From Actinomycetes bacterium (GTDB lineage Bacteria; Actinomycetota; Thermoleophilia; Solirubrobacterales; 70-9): a stretch of 64,000 bases of DNA. The notes below the pieces were generated by a model. The model was not told the origin of the DNA and did not search any database. It saw only the letters and a program-made list of their open reading frames with translations. The translations under genes were made by a program, and so were the position numbers. Location of the stretch: the NCBI GenBank assembly GCA_016861045.1, contig BOKP01000001.1, positions 437,529-501,528 on the forward strand, written 5' to 3'. Positions 48,097 to 55,762 of the stretch are shown piece after piece; within the stretch, counting starts at the first letter, position 1; every line of letters starts with the position of its first letter.

Positions 48097-48984
48097 CTAC
48101 GCTCGCCCGGCTTGCTCGAGATACTTCGCCGGCATCCCGCCGATGCCGAGCAGGCCCGGGCCCGTGTGGGTCCCGATCACGGGGCCGATCTCGGAGACGA
48201 AGACCGGGTCGGAGCCCATCACCTCGCGGCAGCGCTCGACCAGGCGCTGAGCGTTCTCGGGATCCCGGATGTGCTGGACGACCCAGGCGTCGCGGCCGTC
48301 GGCGTGCAGCTCCTCCGCGTACTGGACGAGCCGCTCGAAGACGCGGCGCCGGGTGCGGACGCGCTCGACCGGCGCGATCTCGTCCTCGAGCGTCAGGATC
48401 GGCTTGATCTGAAGCGCCGAGCCGAGCCAGGCACGGGCGGAGCCGATCCGGCCGCCCTTGCGCAGGTACTCGAGGGTGTCGATCGCAAACCACATCCGCA
48501 GCTCCTCGCGCGCCGCGCCGACCCGCTCGACGACGGCCTCCGCCGTCGCGCCGGCGGCGGCCGCGCACGCCGCCAGCACGAGCATGCCCAGGCCCCCGCA
48601 TCCGGTGCGGCTGTCGATCACGTGGATGCGCTCGCCGCCGCGGCCCTCGTCGATCAGCCGCCGCCGCGCCTGCAGGGCCGACTCGTAGGTGCCCGAGATC
48701 CCGGCCGCGAGGTGGACCGAGACGATCGGCCGCCCGGCCTCGAGCAGCGGGCCGTAGACGTCGACGAAGTCGCCGATCGAGGGCTGCGACGTCGTCGCCC
48801 CCTCATCGCTCGCCCGCAGCCGCTCGAAGAACGCCCCGTAGTCGCCGATCTCGAGCTCGCGACGCTGCTCGCCGCCGAGCGCGACGTAGAGGCTGACGAG
48901 CCCGATCCCGCGCTCGCCGATCATCGTGGCGGGCAGGTAGGAGGTCGTGTCGCAGACGATCGCGATGTCGTCGCCGGTGCTCAC
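48097..48984 (-). CDS. DegV family protein (fatty-acid-binding)
   Basis: 295 residues from GTG at 48984 (a TTG at 49002 is also in frame). DIAIVCDTTSYLPATMI is the N-terminal strand with the conserved D-T/S-x-S. TSQPSIGDFVDVYGPLL follows, then VSVHLAAGISGTYESALQARR (S-x-x-x-S-G-T-Y/x lipid-head loop), and RTGCGGLGMLVLAA. RKGGRIGSARAWLGSALQIKPIL is the family's C-terminal signature. DegV/FakB proteins bind a fatty acid so that a kinase (FakA) can phosphorylate it. No FakA is in the window. Confidence 0.92.
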   Translation of the reverse strand: MSTGDDIAIVCDTTSYLPATMIGERGIGLVSLYVALGGEQRRELEIGDYGAFFERLRASDEGATTSQPSIGDFVDVYGPLLEAGRPIVSVHLAAGISGTYESALQARRRLIDEGRGGERIHVIDSRTGCGGLGMLVLAACAAAAGATAEAVVERVGAAREELRMWFAIDTLEYLRKGGRIGSARAWLGSALQIKPILTLEDEIAPVERVRTRRRVFERLVQYAEELHADGRDAWVVQHIRDPENAQRLVERCREVMGSDPVFVSEIGPVIGTHTGPGLLGIGGMPAKYLEQAGRA

Positions 48985-49046
48985 GCGGGACGGTTCTATC
49001 AAGGCTCCCCGGACCGCCGGAGCGTCCCTCGCTTACCATCGCCCCG

Positions 49047-50099
49047 ATGGCCACGACCCTGGTCACCGGCGCGACCGGCCTGCTCGGCTCGCACCTCGTC
49101 CGGGCCCTCGCCGCCCGCGGCGACGAGCTCCGCCTCCTGGTCCGTCGCGATTCCGACACCGGGTCGCTCGATGGAATCGAGTACGAGCGCGTCACCGGCG
49201 ACATCACCGACCGTCGCGCCGTGCGCCGCGCCGTGAAGGGAGCCGACCGCGTCTTCCACCTGGCCGCGAGGAGCACGCTGCGGTCCTCGCGCGACTCCGA
49301 GCGCGTCTTCGAGGTCAACGTCGGCGGCACCGGGCTGATCGCCGCGGAGGCGCTCGCCGCCGGGGTAGAACGGTTCGTCCACACCTCCTCGGTGGTCGCG
49401 ATCGGCCCCGCCCCGACCGGTGGCCGCGCCGACGAGACGCACCCGTTCACGGTCGGACATCTCGGGATCGCCTACATCAACTCCAAGCACGAGGCCGAGG
49501 CCGAGGTGCTCCGCGCCGCGGCCCGCGGCCTCGACGCGGTCATCGTCAACCCGGCCTTCACCCTCGGCCCGCCGCTCGGGCCGACCCGGTCGATGTCGGT
49601 TGGGCTCGTGCGTCGCTTCCTGCAGCGCCGGATCCCCGCCTACGTCGACGGGGGCCTCAACGTCGTCGACGTCCGCGACGTGGCGACGGCCCAGCTCAGC
49701 GCCGACGAGCGAGGGCGCCGCGGCGAGCGCTACATCCTCGGCGGTCGCAACTTCACGACGCAGCGGCTGTTCGCCGACCTCGCCCGGATCAGCGGCGCCC
49801 CGGTGCCGCCGCTGCGGCTCACCCCATGGCTCGCGGCCGGCGGCGCCCAGGCGATCGAGGCGATCGGGCTCGACGTCGGGCTCAGCGTCGACCAGGTCCG
49901 CGCCGCATCGCTCTGGTGGACCTGCTCCTCGGCGAAGGCGAAGCGCGAGCTCGACTTCGCCCCGCGCCCGCACGAGGAGACGCTCGAGGCGACCGTTGCG
50001 GCGCTGGCCGAGGAGGTCGCCGGGGCCGGACCGGCGGACGCCGCGCTCGGGATCGCCGGTCAGCTGGGCGGGATCGCGCGGCGGTTGTGGCCGCGGTGA
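49047..50099 (+). CDS. NAD-dependent epimerase/dehydratase (extended SDR, HpnA-like)
   Basis: 350 residues. The cofactor motif is TLVTGATGLLGSHLVRAL. DRVFHLAARSTLRSSRD, FEVNVGGTGLIAAEAL, FVHTSSVVAIG and Y-x-x-x-K in IAYINSKHEAEAEV are the catalytic features. VNPAFTLGPPLGPT and VVDVRDVATAQL fit dihydroflavonol-reductase or hopanoid-associated HpnA-like epimerases. Substrate is unknown. ATG at 49047 lies 7 bases after taccat, suggesting a leaderless start. It overlaps the glutaredoxin-like gene by 4 bases. Confidence 0.88.
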   Translation: MATTLVTGATGLLGSHLVRALAARGDELRLLVRRDSDTGSLDGIEYERVTGDITDRRAVRRAVKGADRVFHLAARSTLRSSRDSERVFEVNVGGTGLIAAEALAAGVERFVHTSSVVAIGPAPTGGRADETHPFTVGHLGIAYINSKHEAEAEVLRAAARGLDAVIVNPAFTLGPPLGPTRSMSVGLVRRFLQRRIPAYVDGGLNVVDVRDVATAQLSADERGRRGERYILGGRNFTTQRLFADLARISGAPVPPLRLTPWLAAGGAQAIEAIGLDVGLSVDQVRAASLWWTCSSAKAKRELDFAPRPHEETLEATVAALAEEVAGAGPADAALGIAGQLGGIARRLWPR

Positions 50100-50380
50100 G
50101 CGGCCCCGGCGACGCCCCGCGCCCGCGGGTCGTCCTCTACCGCTGCCCGACGCCGACCGACTTCCTCTGTCCCTGCGGGGCGGTGGCGCGGAAGCTGCGC
50201 CGGCTCGGGATCGAGCACCGGACCGAGCGCGTGCCCTATCGCCGGCGCGACCGGCCCGAGATCACGGAGCTGACCGGGCAGAGCCGGGTGCCGCTGCTGA
50301 TCGACGGTGAGGAGGTCATCCACGACTCGAGGCGGATCCGCGAGTACCTCGAGTGGCGTTACGGCGAGGCCCGGGATTGA
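50096..50380 (+). CDS. Glutaredoxin / GST-N-like thioredoxin-fold protein
   Basis: 94 residues from GTG at 50096, overlapping the epimerase stop. RVVLYRCPTPTDFLCPCGAVARKLRRLGIEHRTERVPYRR is a thioredoxin-fold first half with several cysteines around the active position (C-P-T-P and C-P-C). The cis-proline follows in SRVPLLIDGEEVIHDSRRIREYLEWRYG. It resembles the N-terminal domain of glutathione transferases. It may handle a low-molecular thiol. It directly precedes the iron-sulfur gene erpA. Confidence 0.82.
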   Translation: MSGPGDAPRPRVVLYRCPTPTDFLCPCGAVARKLRRLGIEHRTERVPYRRRDRPEITELTGQSRVPLLIDGEEVIHDSRRIREYLEWRYGEARD

Positions 50381-50409
50381 CGCGCCGCCCTGCTATACAA
50401 TCTGAAGCC

Positions 50410-50784
50410 GTGGACACGCCCCAGACAGCGATCCGGATCACCGATGTCGCCGCCGGCAGGCTCAAGGACCTGCTCGCCGCGCAGGAGGAGCCCGACCAGG
50501 TCCTGCGCGTCGCCGTCCGCGGCGGCGGCTGCTCCGGATTCCAGTACGCGCTCGCGCTCGACAAGCGCAAGGACGACGACCACGTCTTCGAGCACAACGG
50601 GGTCGCCGTCGTCGTCGACAAGGTCTCGATGCAGTTCGTCTTCGGATCCGAGGTCGATTACGTCGAGGGCCTGCAGGGTGCCGGGTTCGCGGTCAACAAC
50701 CCGAACGTCGTCGCCGCCTGCGGCTGCGGCTCCTCGTTCCAGGTTCGCGAGGACGCCGACGAGCAGGCACCGGCTACGGCCTAG
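50410..50784 (+). CDS. erpA: A-type iron-sulfur carrier (HesB/IscA/ErpA family)
   Basis: 124 residues from GTG at 50410, 8 bases after a -10-like tacaat (50396-50401), so probably leaderless. ITDVAAGRLKDLLAAQ is the N-terminal helix and RVAVRGGGCSGFQYAL holds Cys41. NNPNVVAACGCGSSF holds Cys104 and Cys106, completing the three-cysteine set that binds and passes a [2Fe-2S] or [4Fe-4S] cluster. It is followed 19 bases later by a monothiol glutaredoxin, a frequent partner. Biotin synthase and the radical and redox enzymes of the cell are typical clients. Confidence 0.94.
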   Translation: MDTPQTAIRITDVAAGRLKDLLAAQEEPDQVLRVAVRGGGCSGFQYALALDKRKDDDHVFEHNGVAVVVDKVSMQFVFGSEVDYVEGLQGAGFAVNNPNVVAACGCGSSFQVREDADEQAPATA

Positions 50785-50803
50785 CCCGCCGAGGAGGAAA
50801 CGC

Positions 50804-51205
50804 ATGCCCGCCGACCCCGAGCTTCGCTCGCAACTCGAGAGCGCGATCAGCGACAACCCGGTCCTGCTCCTGATGAAGGGCACGCCCGACGCCCCGCGTT
50901 GCGGCTTCTCGATGCGGGCGGTCGGGATCCTCGAGCGGATGGGGGTCGAGTACGGGGCGATCGACGTGCTGCCGGCGCTGCAGCCGCTGCGCGAGGTGAC
51001 GGCGGAGATCGCCGACTGGCAGACCTTCCCGCAGCTCTACGTCAAGGGCGAGCTGATCGGTGGGGCCGACCTGATGGAGGAGATGCTGGGCTCGGGCGAG
51101 CTCGCCGAGGCACTCGGCGTTCCCCAGCCCGAGGCGGAGCCGGAGCCGGCGCCCGAGCAGCCGGCGGAGGGCTACCGGAGCCCGCCGATGCAGATCGAGA
51201 CCTGA
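50804..51205 (+). CDS. Grx4-family monothiol glutaredoxin
   Basis: 133 residues from ATG at 50804 with gaggaggaaacgc before it. LLLMKGTPDAPRCGFSMRAVGIL carries the monothiol C-G-F-S at Cys33 with the K-G-T-P-D-x-P-x-C segment. WQTFPQLYVKGELIGGADLMEEM holds the cis-Pro and glutathione-binding G-G-x-D. The protein binds a [2Fe-2S] cluster as a dimer and works with BolA in cluster trafficking. A BolA gene lies 2.8 kb away on the other strand. The C-terminal about 28 residues (acidic, proline-rich, ending PPMQIET) extend beyond the fold. Confidence 0.94.
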   Translation: MPADPELRSQLESAISDNPVLLLMKGTPDAPRCGFSMRAVGILERMGVEYGAIDVLPALQPLREVTAEIADWQTFPQLYVKGELIGGADLMEEMLGSGELAEALGVPQPEAEPEPAPEQPAEGYRSPPMQIET

Positions 51206-51246
51206 GCTGACGGCGAGGTCAGGCCGGCGCCGGCGTCCTCGTCGGC

Positions 51247-53943
51247 TCACGCGCCGCTCGCACGCTTCGCCTCCAGAGTCCGCGGCACCCCCTCCGGGCC
51301 CATCAGCCCGACCGGCGCAGGCCTCCCGAACAGGTAGCCCTGCGCGCAGGTGACGCCGATCTCGCGCAGCGGCTCGATCAACGCCGGGTTGTCGACGCCC
51401 TCGGCGACGGTTCTCATCCCCAGCCCCTCGGCCATGTCCACGAGCGACTCGACGATCTTGCGATCGGCGTTCGACTCGACCACGCCGTGGACGAACTGCA
51501 TGTCGATCTTGAGCTCCGTGAACGGCAGGTGCCGCAGGTAGGTGAGCGAGCCGAATCCGGTCCCCACGTCGTCGAGCGAGAGCCCGCAGCCGAGCGACTC
51601 GACCCGGCCGGTGAAGTCGCGCAGCGACTCGATCGCCGGCGTCGCCGCCGTCTCGGTGATCTCGAACGTGAGCAGCGACGGGTCGGCGCCGCTGCGCGTG
51701 AGCGACGCGGCCACCTCGTCCGTCAGCGATCGGTCGCCGATCGTCGCCGCCGAGATGTTGGCGCTCACGTGGCGTCCCGAGGTGATCAGCTCGAGCGCCC
51801 GGGCGACGACCCAGTGGTCGAGGTTGCGGGCGAGCCCGAAGCGCTCGGCCGTCGGCACGAACTCGCCGGCGCTGATCGGCCGGCCGCTGACCGGGTCGAC
51901 CATCCGCACGAGAAGCTCCTCCGCGCAGGCGATGCCCGTCTCCATGTCGATGATCGGCTGCGAGTAGAGGATCAGCCCGCCCTCGGTGACGGCGTGGCGA
52001 ACGTGGCCGACCCACTCGAGCCTGCTCCGGTCCTCGCCGGTGAAGGCGACGGCCCGGTCGCGGCCGGCCTCCTTCGCCTGGTGCAGGGCGATGTCGGCGG
52101 CGGTGATCAGGTCGGTCGCGCTGACCCCCATGCCGCGCTCGACGAGGGCGACGCCCGCGCTCGCGGTCAGGTTCGCGGCGCCGGTCCGGGCCCGGATCAT
52201 CGCCAGCAGGCTGCCGGCCCGCTCCAGCGCCTGCGCCTCGCCGACGCCCGGGATCAGGAGCCCGTACTCGTCGCTGTCGAGCCGCGACAGGAGCTGGTCG
52301 CCGCCGAGGTCCTCGCGGAGCATCTTCGCGATGTCGGCGACGACCCGGTCGCCGGTGCTGCGGCCGAGCGTGTCGTTCACCCGCTTCAGGTGGTCGAGGT
52401 CGATGATGACGAGCGCCCCGCGCTCTCCCGGCAGCCGCCTGGACGAGAGCTCCGCGTCGACGGCGGTCTCGAAGGTGCGCCGGTTGATCAGCCCGGTCAG
52501 CTCGTCGTGCTCGGCCAGGTAGCGGAGCCGGTCCTCCGCCGCCCGCTGCTCGGTGATGTCGGTGATCAGGCCCTCGACGACGAGCGTGCCGCCGCCGTCG
52601 TCGGTTCCGGCGGAGGCGCGGTCGCGGACCCAGATCATCTCGCCGTCACGGCGGCGGATCCGGTAGGCGATGTCGAGCGGGCGGCGCTCGCGCCGGCAGG
52701 TGTTCTCCTCCTCGATGACCCAGTCGATGTCGTCGGGGTGGACAGCGCGCTCCCAGACGCGGTGGTCGCCCACCCACTCCTCGGGCGTGTATCCGAGCAC
52801 CTCCTCGACCTGGGGCGAGACGAACGACCAGTGGCCGCCGGTGCCGAGCGCCGCCCGGTAGATGACCGACGGCAGCCGCTCGACCAGCGTCCGGATCTGG
52901 CGCTCGGCGTCGGCCAGGGAGGCGATCGCGCGCGATCGCTCGATCGCCGCGCCGAGCGTCTGCGCCAGCGAGACGAACAGGCTGATGTCGCTGAGCTCGA
53001 ACCGGCGCGGCGCCTCGGCGGCGGCGATCAGCGAGCCGAAGCCCCCGGAGGTGCCCGGGATCCGGATCGAGATCGAGCTCTGGGTCGGCGCCGCGCCCTC
53101 GGGCGTCACCGCCCCGAACCGCCCCTCGCGGCGGAAGTCCTCGACGACGATCGCGCCCTGTCCCCGAAGCAGCGTGTAGCCGGGCTGGCTCGAGGTCGCC
53201 AGCGGCACCTTCGTCCCGGCGCCGCCCGCCGGCCAGCCGTGGCTCGCTCGCAAGGTCATCGTCGTGCCGCCGTCGTCGCGGCGCCAGACCTCGCAGCGGT
53301 CGACCTCGAGCTCGTCCACCGTCAGGCTCACCGCCTGCCGCAGCAGCCGGTCCATGTCCATCCCCTCGAGCGCGAGCTGGCCGAGATCGAGGACCGCGGA
53401 ACGCCGGCGGGCATCGGCGTGGAGCTCGCGCTCGCGCTCACTGCGCTCGCTCGCGTCCCGGAGGTAGACGGCGAGCCGCCGGCCCGCCGCGACCTCGATC
53501 GGCCTGGTCGCCATGTCGACGGGGACCTCGCGCCCGTCGGCGCGCCGGGCGGCGAGCTCGAGCCGGCGCTCGTCGAGACCCTCGCCGGGCGCGCCGACCT
53601 CGCGCAGGAGGACGCCGCGAACCGCCGTCTGGAGGTGGTCGGGGAAGACGAGCGAGGCGAGATCGGCGCCGAGGGCGCGCGATCGCTCGAACCAGAACTG
53701 GCGCTCTGCCGCGGCGTTCCAGTAGACGATCCGCCCACCGTCGTCGACTATCGCCGTCCCGTCCGGAGAGCCCTCGAGCAGCGTCACCGCGGCATCCCCG
53801 AGCTCGGCCGCGACTCCTCCCGCGCCGGGGCCGGCCTCGTCCGCGATCTTCAGGAGCCCCCTGGCCCTGCGGGTCGAGCGCTGATCGTCTGAGGCCATCC
53901 GCCGGTGCTCCATGGTCGATCGAGCGCCCGGTCGGGCGCTCAT
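51247..53943 (-). CDS. PAS-GAF-PAS-GGDEF-EAL cyclic-di-GMP signalling protein
   Basis: 898 residues (ATG at 53943; a second ATG at 53913 is possible). There is no membrane segment. A first PAS domain (LLEGSPDGTAIVDDGGRIVYWNAAAE) is followed by a GAF domain (about 195-330), a second PAS with PAC (SVIYRAALG, then LGYTPEEWVGDH), a GGDEF domain (DELTGLINRRTFE) and an EAL domain. The GGDEF signature is DSDEY, so synthase activity is doubtful. The EAL domain keeps AEELLVRM, N in SANISA, ITETAA, LDDVGTGFGS, ELKIDM, AEGVDN and CAQGYLFGRP, so it looks able to hydrolyse c-di-GMP. Sits between the two halves of the iron-sulfur gene group. Confidence 0.93.
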   Translation of the reverse strand: MSARPGARSTMEHRRMASDDQRSTRRARGLLKIADEAGPGAGGVAAELGDAAVTLLEGSPDGTAIVDDGGRIVYWNAAAERQFWFERSRALGADLASLVFPDHLQTAVRGVLLREVGAPGEGLDERRLELAARRADGREVPVDMATRPIEVAAGRRLAVYLRDASERSERERELHADARRRSAVLDLGQLALEGMDMDRLLRQAVSLTVDELEVDRCEVWRRDDGGTTMTLRASHGWPAGGAGTKVPLATSSQPGYTLLRGQGAIVVEDFRREGRFGAVTPEGAAPTQSSISIRIPGTSGGFGSLIAAAEAPRRFELSDISLFVSLAQTLGAAIERSRAIASLADAERQIRTLVERLPSVIYRAALGTGGHWSFVSPQVEEVLGYTPEEWVGDHRVWERAVHPDDIDWVIEEENTCRRERRPLDIAYRIRRRDGEMIWVRDRASAGTDDGGGTLVVEGLITDITEQRAAEDRLRYLAEHDELTGLINRRTFETAVDAELSSRRLPGERGALVIIDLDHLKRVNDTLGRSTGDRVVADIAKMLREDLGGDQLLSRLDSDEYGLLIPGVGEAQALERAGSLLAMIRARTGAANLTASAGVALVERGMGVSATDLITAADIALHQAKEAGRDRAVAFTGEDRSRLEWVGHVRHAVTEGGLILYSQPIIDMETGIACAEELLVRMVDPVSGRPISAGEFVPTAERFGLARNLDHWVVARALELITSGRHVSANISAATIGDRSLTDEVAASLTRSGADPSLLTFEITETAATPAIESLRDFTGRVESLGCGLSLDDVGTGFGSLTYLRHLPFTELKIDMQFVHGVVESNADRKIVESLVDMAEGLGMRTVAEGVDNPALIEPLREIGVTCAQGYLFGRPAPVGLMGPEGVPRTLEAKRASGA

Positions 53944-53994
53944 CCCGGCTATCGACAGCCCCGCGCGAACCCCTTAGCGCCGCAAGGGCTCCTC

Positions 53995-54231
53995 TCAGCC
54001 GGGGGTATCGGTGCTGATCGACAGGGCGTGGATCGTCCCGTCGTCCATCCGTGCCTTGACCGCGGCGCGGACCAGCCGGTGCTGGTCGATCCGCCGCAGG
54101 CCCGCGAACTGGGGCGCCGTCACGTTCGCCCGCAGGTGATCGCCGTTGCCCTCGTCGATGACCTCGACCTCGGCGCCCGGAAGCGCCTCGGCGATCATCC
54201 GCTCGAGCTCTCTCAGGTCAGCCATCGCCAT
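53995..54231 (-). CDS. BolA-family protein
   Basis: 78 residues. After an N-terminal helix (LRELERMIAEALPGAEVEVID) comes GDHLRANVTAPQFAGLRRIDQHRLVRAAVKARMDDGTIHALSISTDTP. The R-H/Q-H-R-L-V and G-x-I-H-A-L-S elements are the BolA signature; the His that helps bind a glutaredoxin-shared cluster is present (IHALS). It is coupled to fprA by a 14-base overlap and probably partners the Grx4-type protein at 50804. Confidence 0.9.
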   Translation of the reverse strand: MAMADLRELERMIAEALPGAEVEVIDEGNGDHLRANVTAPQFAGLRRIDQHRLVRAAVKARMDDGTIHALSISTDTPG

Positions 54232-55618
54232 CCTTTCTCGCCGCCTCGAGCAAGTCCTCGAACGCGGTCAGCTTCACGCGCGGCCGGCCGGAGACCGCGC
54301 CGCGCTGCTGCTCGAGGGCGTCGATCGCCCGCCAGCCGTCGAGCTCGACGAAGCGGACGCCACGTTCCGCGAGCAGCCTCGCGAGCCCGTCCGGCCCCGG
54401 ATCGCGGTCGGGCAGCAGGCCTCCGGCGGCATCCTCGAGCAGCGACTCGATCGTCTCCTGGGCGTCCTTCTTGTTGGTGCCGATCACGCCGGACGGCCCG
54501 CGCTTGATCCAGCCCACCACGTACTGGCCGGCGAGCGGCTCGCCGTCGTCGCCGAGCACGCGGCCACGCTCGTTCGGGATGATGCCGGCCTCAGCGTCGT
54601 AGGGGACGCCGTCGATCCCGGTTCCCAGGTACCCGATCGAGCGCAGGACCATGCCGCACTCGATCGTCTCGGTCGCGTCGGTCGTACGCGACCTGATCGA
54701 GCCGTCGTCGTCGCGGTGGAGCTCGTTGACGGCGACGATCAGCCGCTCGACCCGCCCGTCGCCCCCGATCTCGAGCGGGGTGCGCAGGAATCGCAGCTCG
54801 ACGCGCTTCGGCTTCCCCGTCGGCTTGCGCCCGGCGAAGGCCGTGAACATCTCCAGGTTCTTGCGGTTGGTGACGTCGGCGTCGGATTCGAGGAAGGCGG
54901 CGGTGGCGTCGTCGATCTCGACCGCCGCGGGATCGACGAGGACGTCGGCGTCGGTGAGCTCGCCGAGCTCGCGGACCTCGGGGTTCGTGAACGCCGCCTG
55001 GGCGGGCCCGCGACGGCCGAGGATGACGACCTCGCGGACGCGCGAGCGGGCGAGCGCCTCGATCGCGTGGTCGGCGGTGTCGGTCACCTCGAGCTCGTCG
55101 CGCGGCAGCAGGAGCATCCGCGCGAGGTCGGCGGCGACGTTGCCGTTGCCGATCACGACCACCCGCTCGCAGCCGAGGTCGAACCGGCGGTCGGCGTAGT
55201 CGGGGTGGCCGTTGTACCAGGCGACGAACTCGGTGGCGGCGTGCGATCCCGGCAGGTCCTCGCCCGGGATCCCGAGGCGGCGGTCGGCTCCGGCTCCGTA
55301 GGCCCAGACGATCGCGTCGTAGAGCCCGGCGAGCTCCGTCGCCGCGACGTCGCGGCCGATGGTCACGTGGCCGAAGAAGCGGTAGGCGTCGTGCCCGGCG
55401 GTCCTCTCGTAGCGCTTGATCACGCTCTTGATCTTCGGGTGGTCCGGGGCGACGCCGGCGCGGACGAGGCCGAACGGGGTGGGCAGCCGATCGATCATGT
55501 CCACCGTGATCTCGATCTCGGGGTGGGACAGCAGCGCCTCGGCCGCGTAGAAGCCGGCCGGGCCGGAGCCGACTATGGCCACCCGCAGGGGCGTGTCGCT
55601 GTCGCCGCGGCCGCTCAC
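54218..55618 (-). CDS. fprA: Ferredoxin-NADP reductase, FprA/adrenodoxin-reductase type
   Basis: 466 residues. The FAD motif is RVAIVGSGPAGFYAAEALL, then RLPTPFGLVRAGVAPDHPKIKSV, both strongly typical of adrenodoxin-reductase-like FprA. The NADP-binding motif is VVVIGNGNVAADLARML. LGRRGPAQAAFTNPEVRELGEL and RSIGYLGTGIDGVPYD follow, and VVGWIKRGPSGVIGTNKKDA is the C-terminal FAD segment. It passes electrons from NADPH to ferredoxins and so could drive the P450 at 38316 and iron-sulfur assembly. Followed by bolA with a 14-base overlap. Confidence 0.96.
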   Translation of the reverse strand: MSGRGDSDTPLRVAIVGSGPAGFYAAEALLSHPEIEITVDMIDRLPTPFGLVRAGVAPDHPKIKSVIKRYERTAGHDAYRFFGHVTIGRDVAATELAGLYDAIVWAYGAGADRRLGIPGEDLPGSHAATEFVAWYNGHPDYADRRFDLGCERVVVIGNGNVAADLARMLLLPRDELEVTDTADHAIEALARSRVREVVILGRRGPAQAAFTNPEVRELGELTDADVLVDPAAVEIDDATAAFLESDADVTNRKNLEMFTAFAGRKPTGKPKRVELRFLRTPLEIGGDGRVERLIVAVNELHRDDDGSIRSRTTDATETIECGMVLRSIGYLGTGIDGVPYDAEAGIIPNERGRVLGDDGEPLAGQYVVGWIKRGPSGVIGTNKKDAQETIESLLEDAAGGLLPDRDPGPDGLARLLAERGVRFVELDGWRAIDALEQQRGAVSGRPRVKLTAFEDLLEAARKDGDG

Positions 55619-55762
55619 CGCCCCGTGCCTCAGAGGATGGCCGGCACGCCGCCGGTCGCGACATCGTGACCGGCGCCGGTCACGGTCCCGCGTCTATCCT
55701 CCGCCCCCGGTTCGCCCGCGCGCCGCTGCCGGGCCGGGTCGATCTCGAGGAAGGTGAACCTG

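Noticed and set aside
50374-50401. ttgacg and tatacaat before erpA as a paired -35/-10
   Set aside because: The spacing is only about 11 bases. The -10-like element alone is kept as a probable leaderless promoter.
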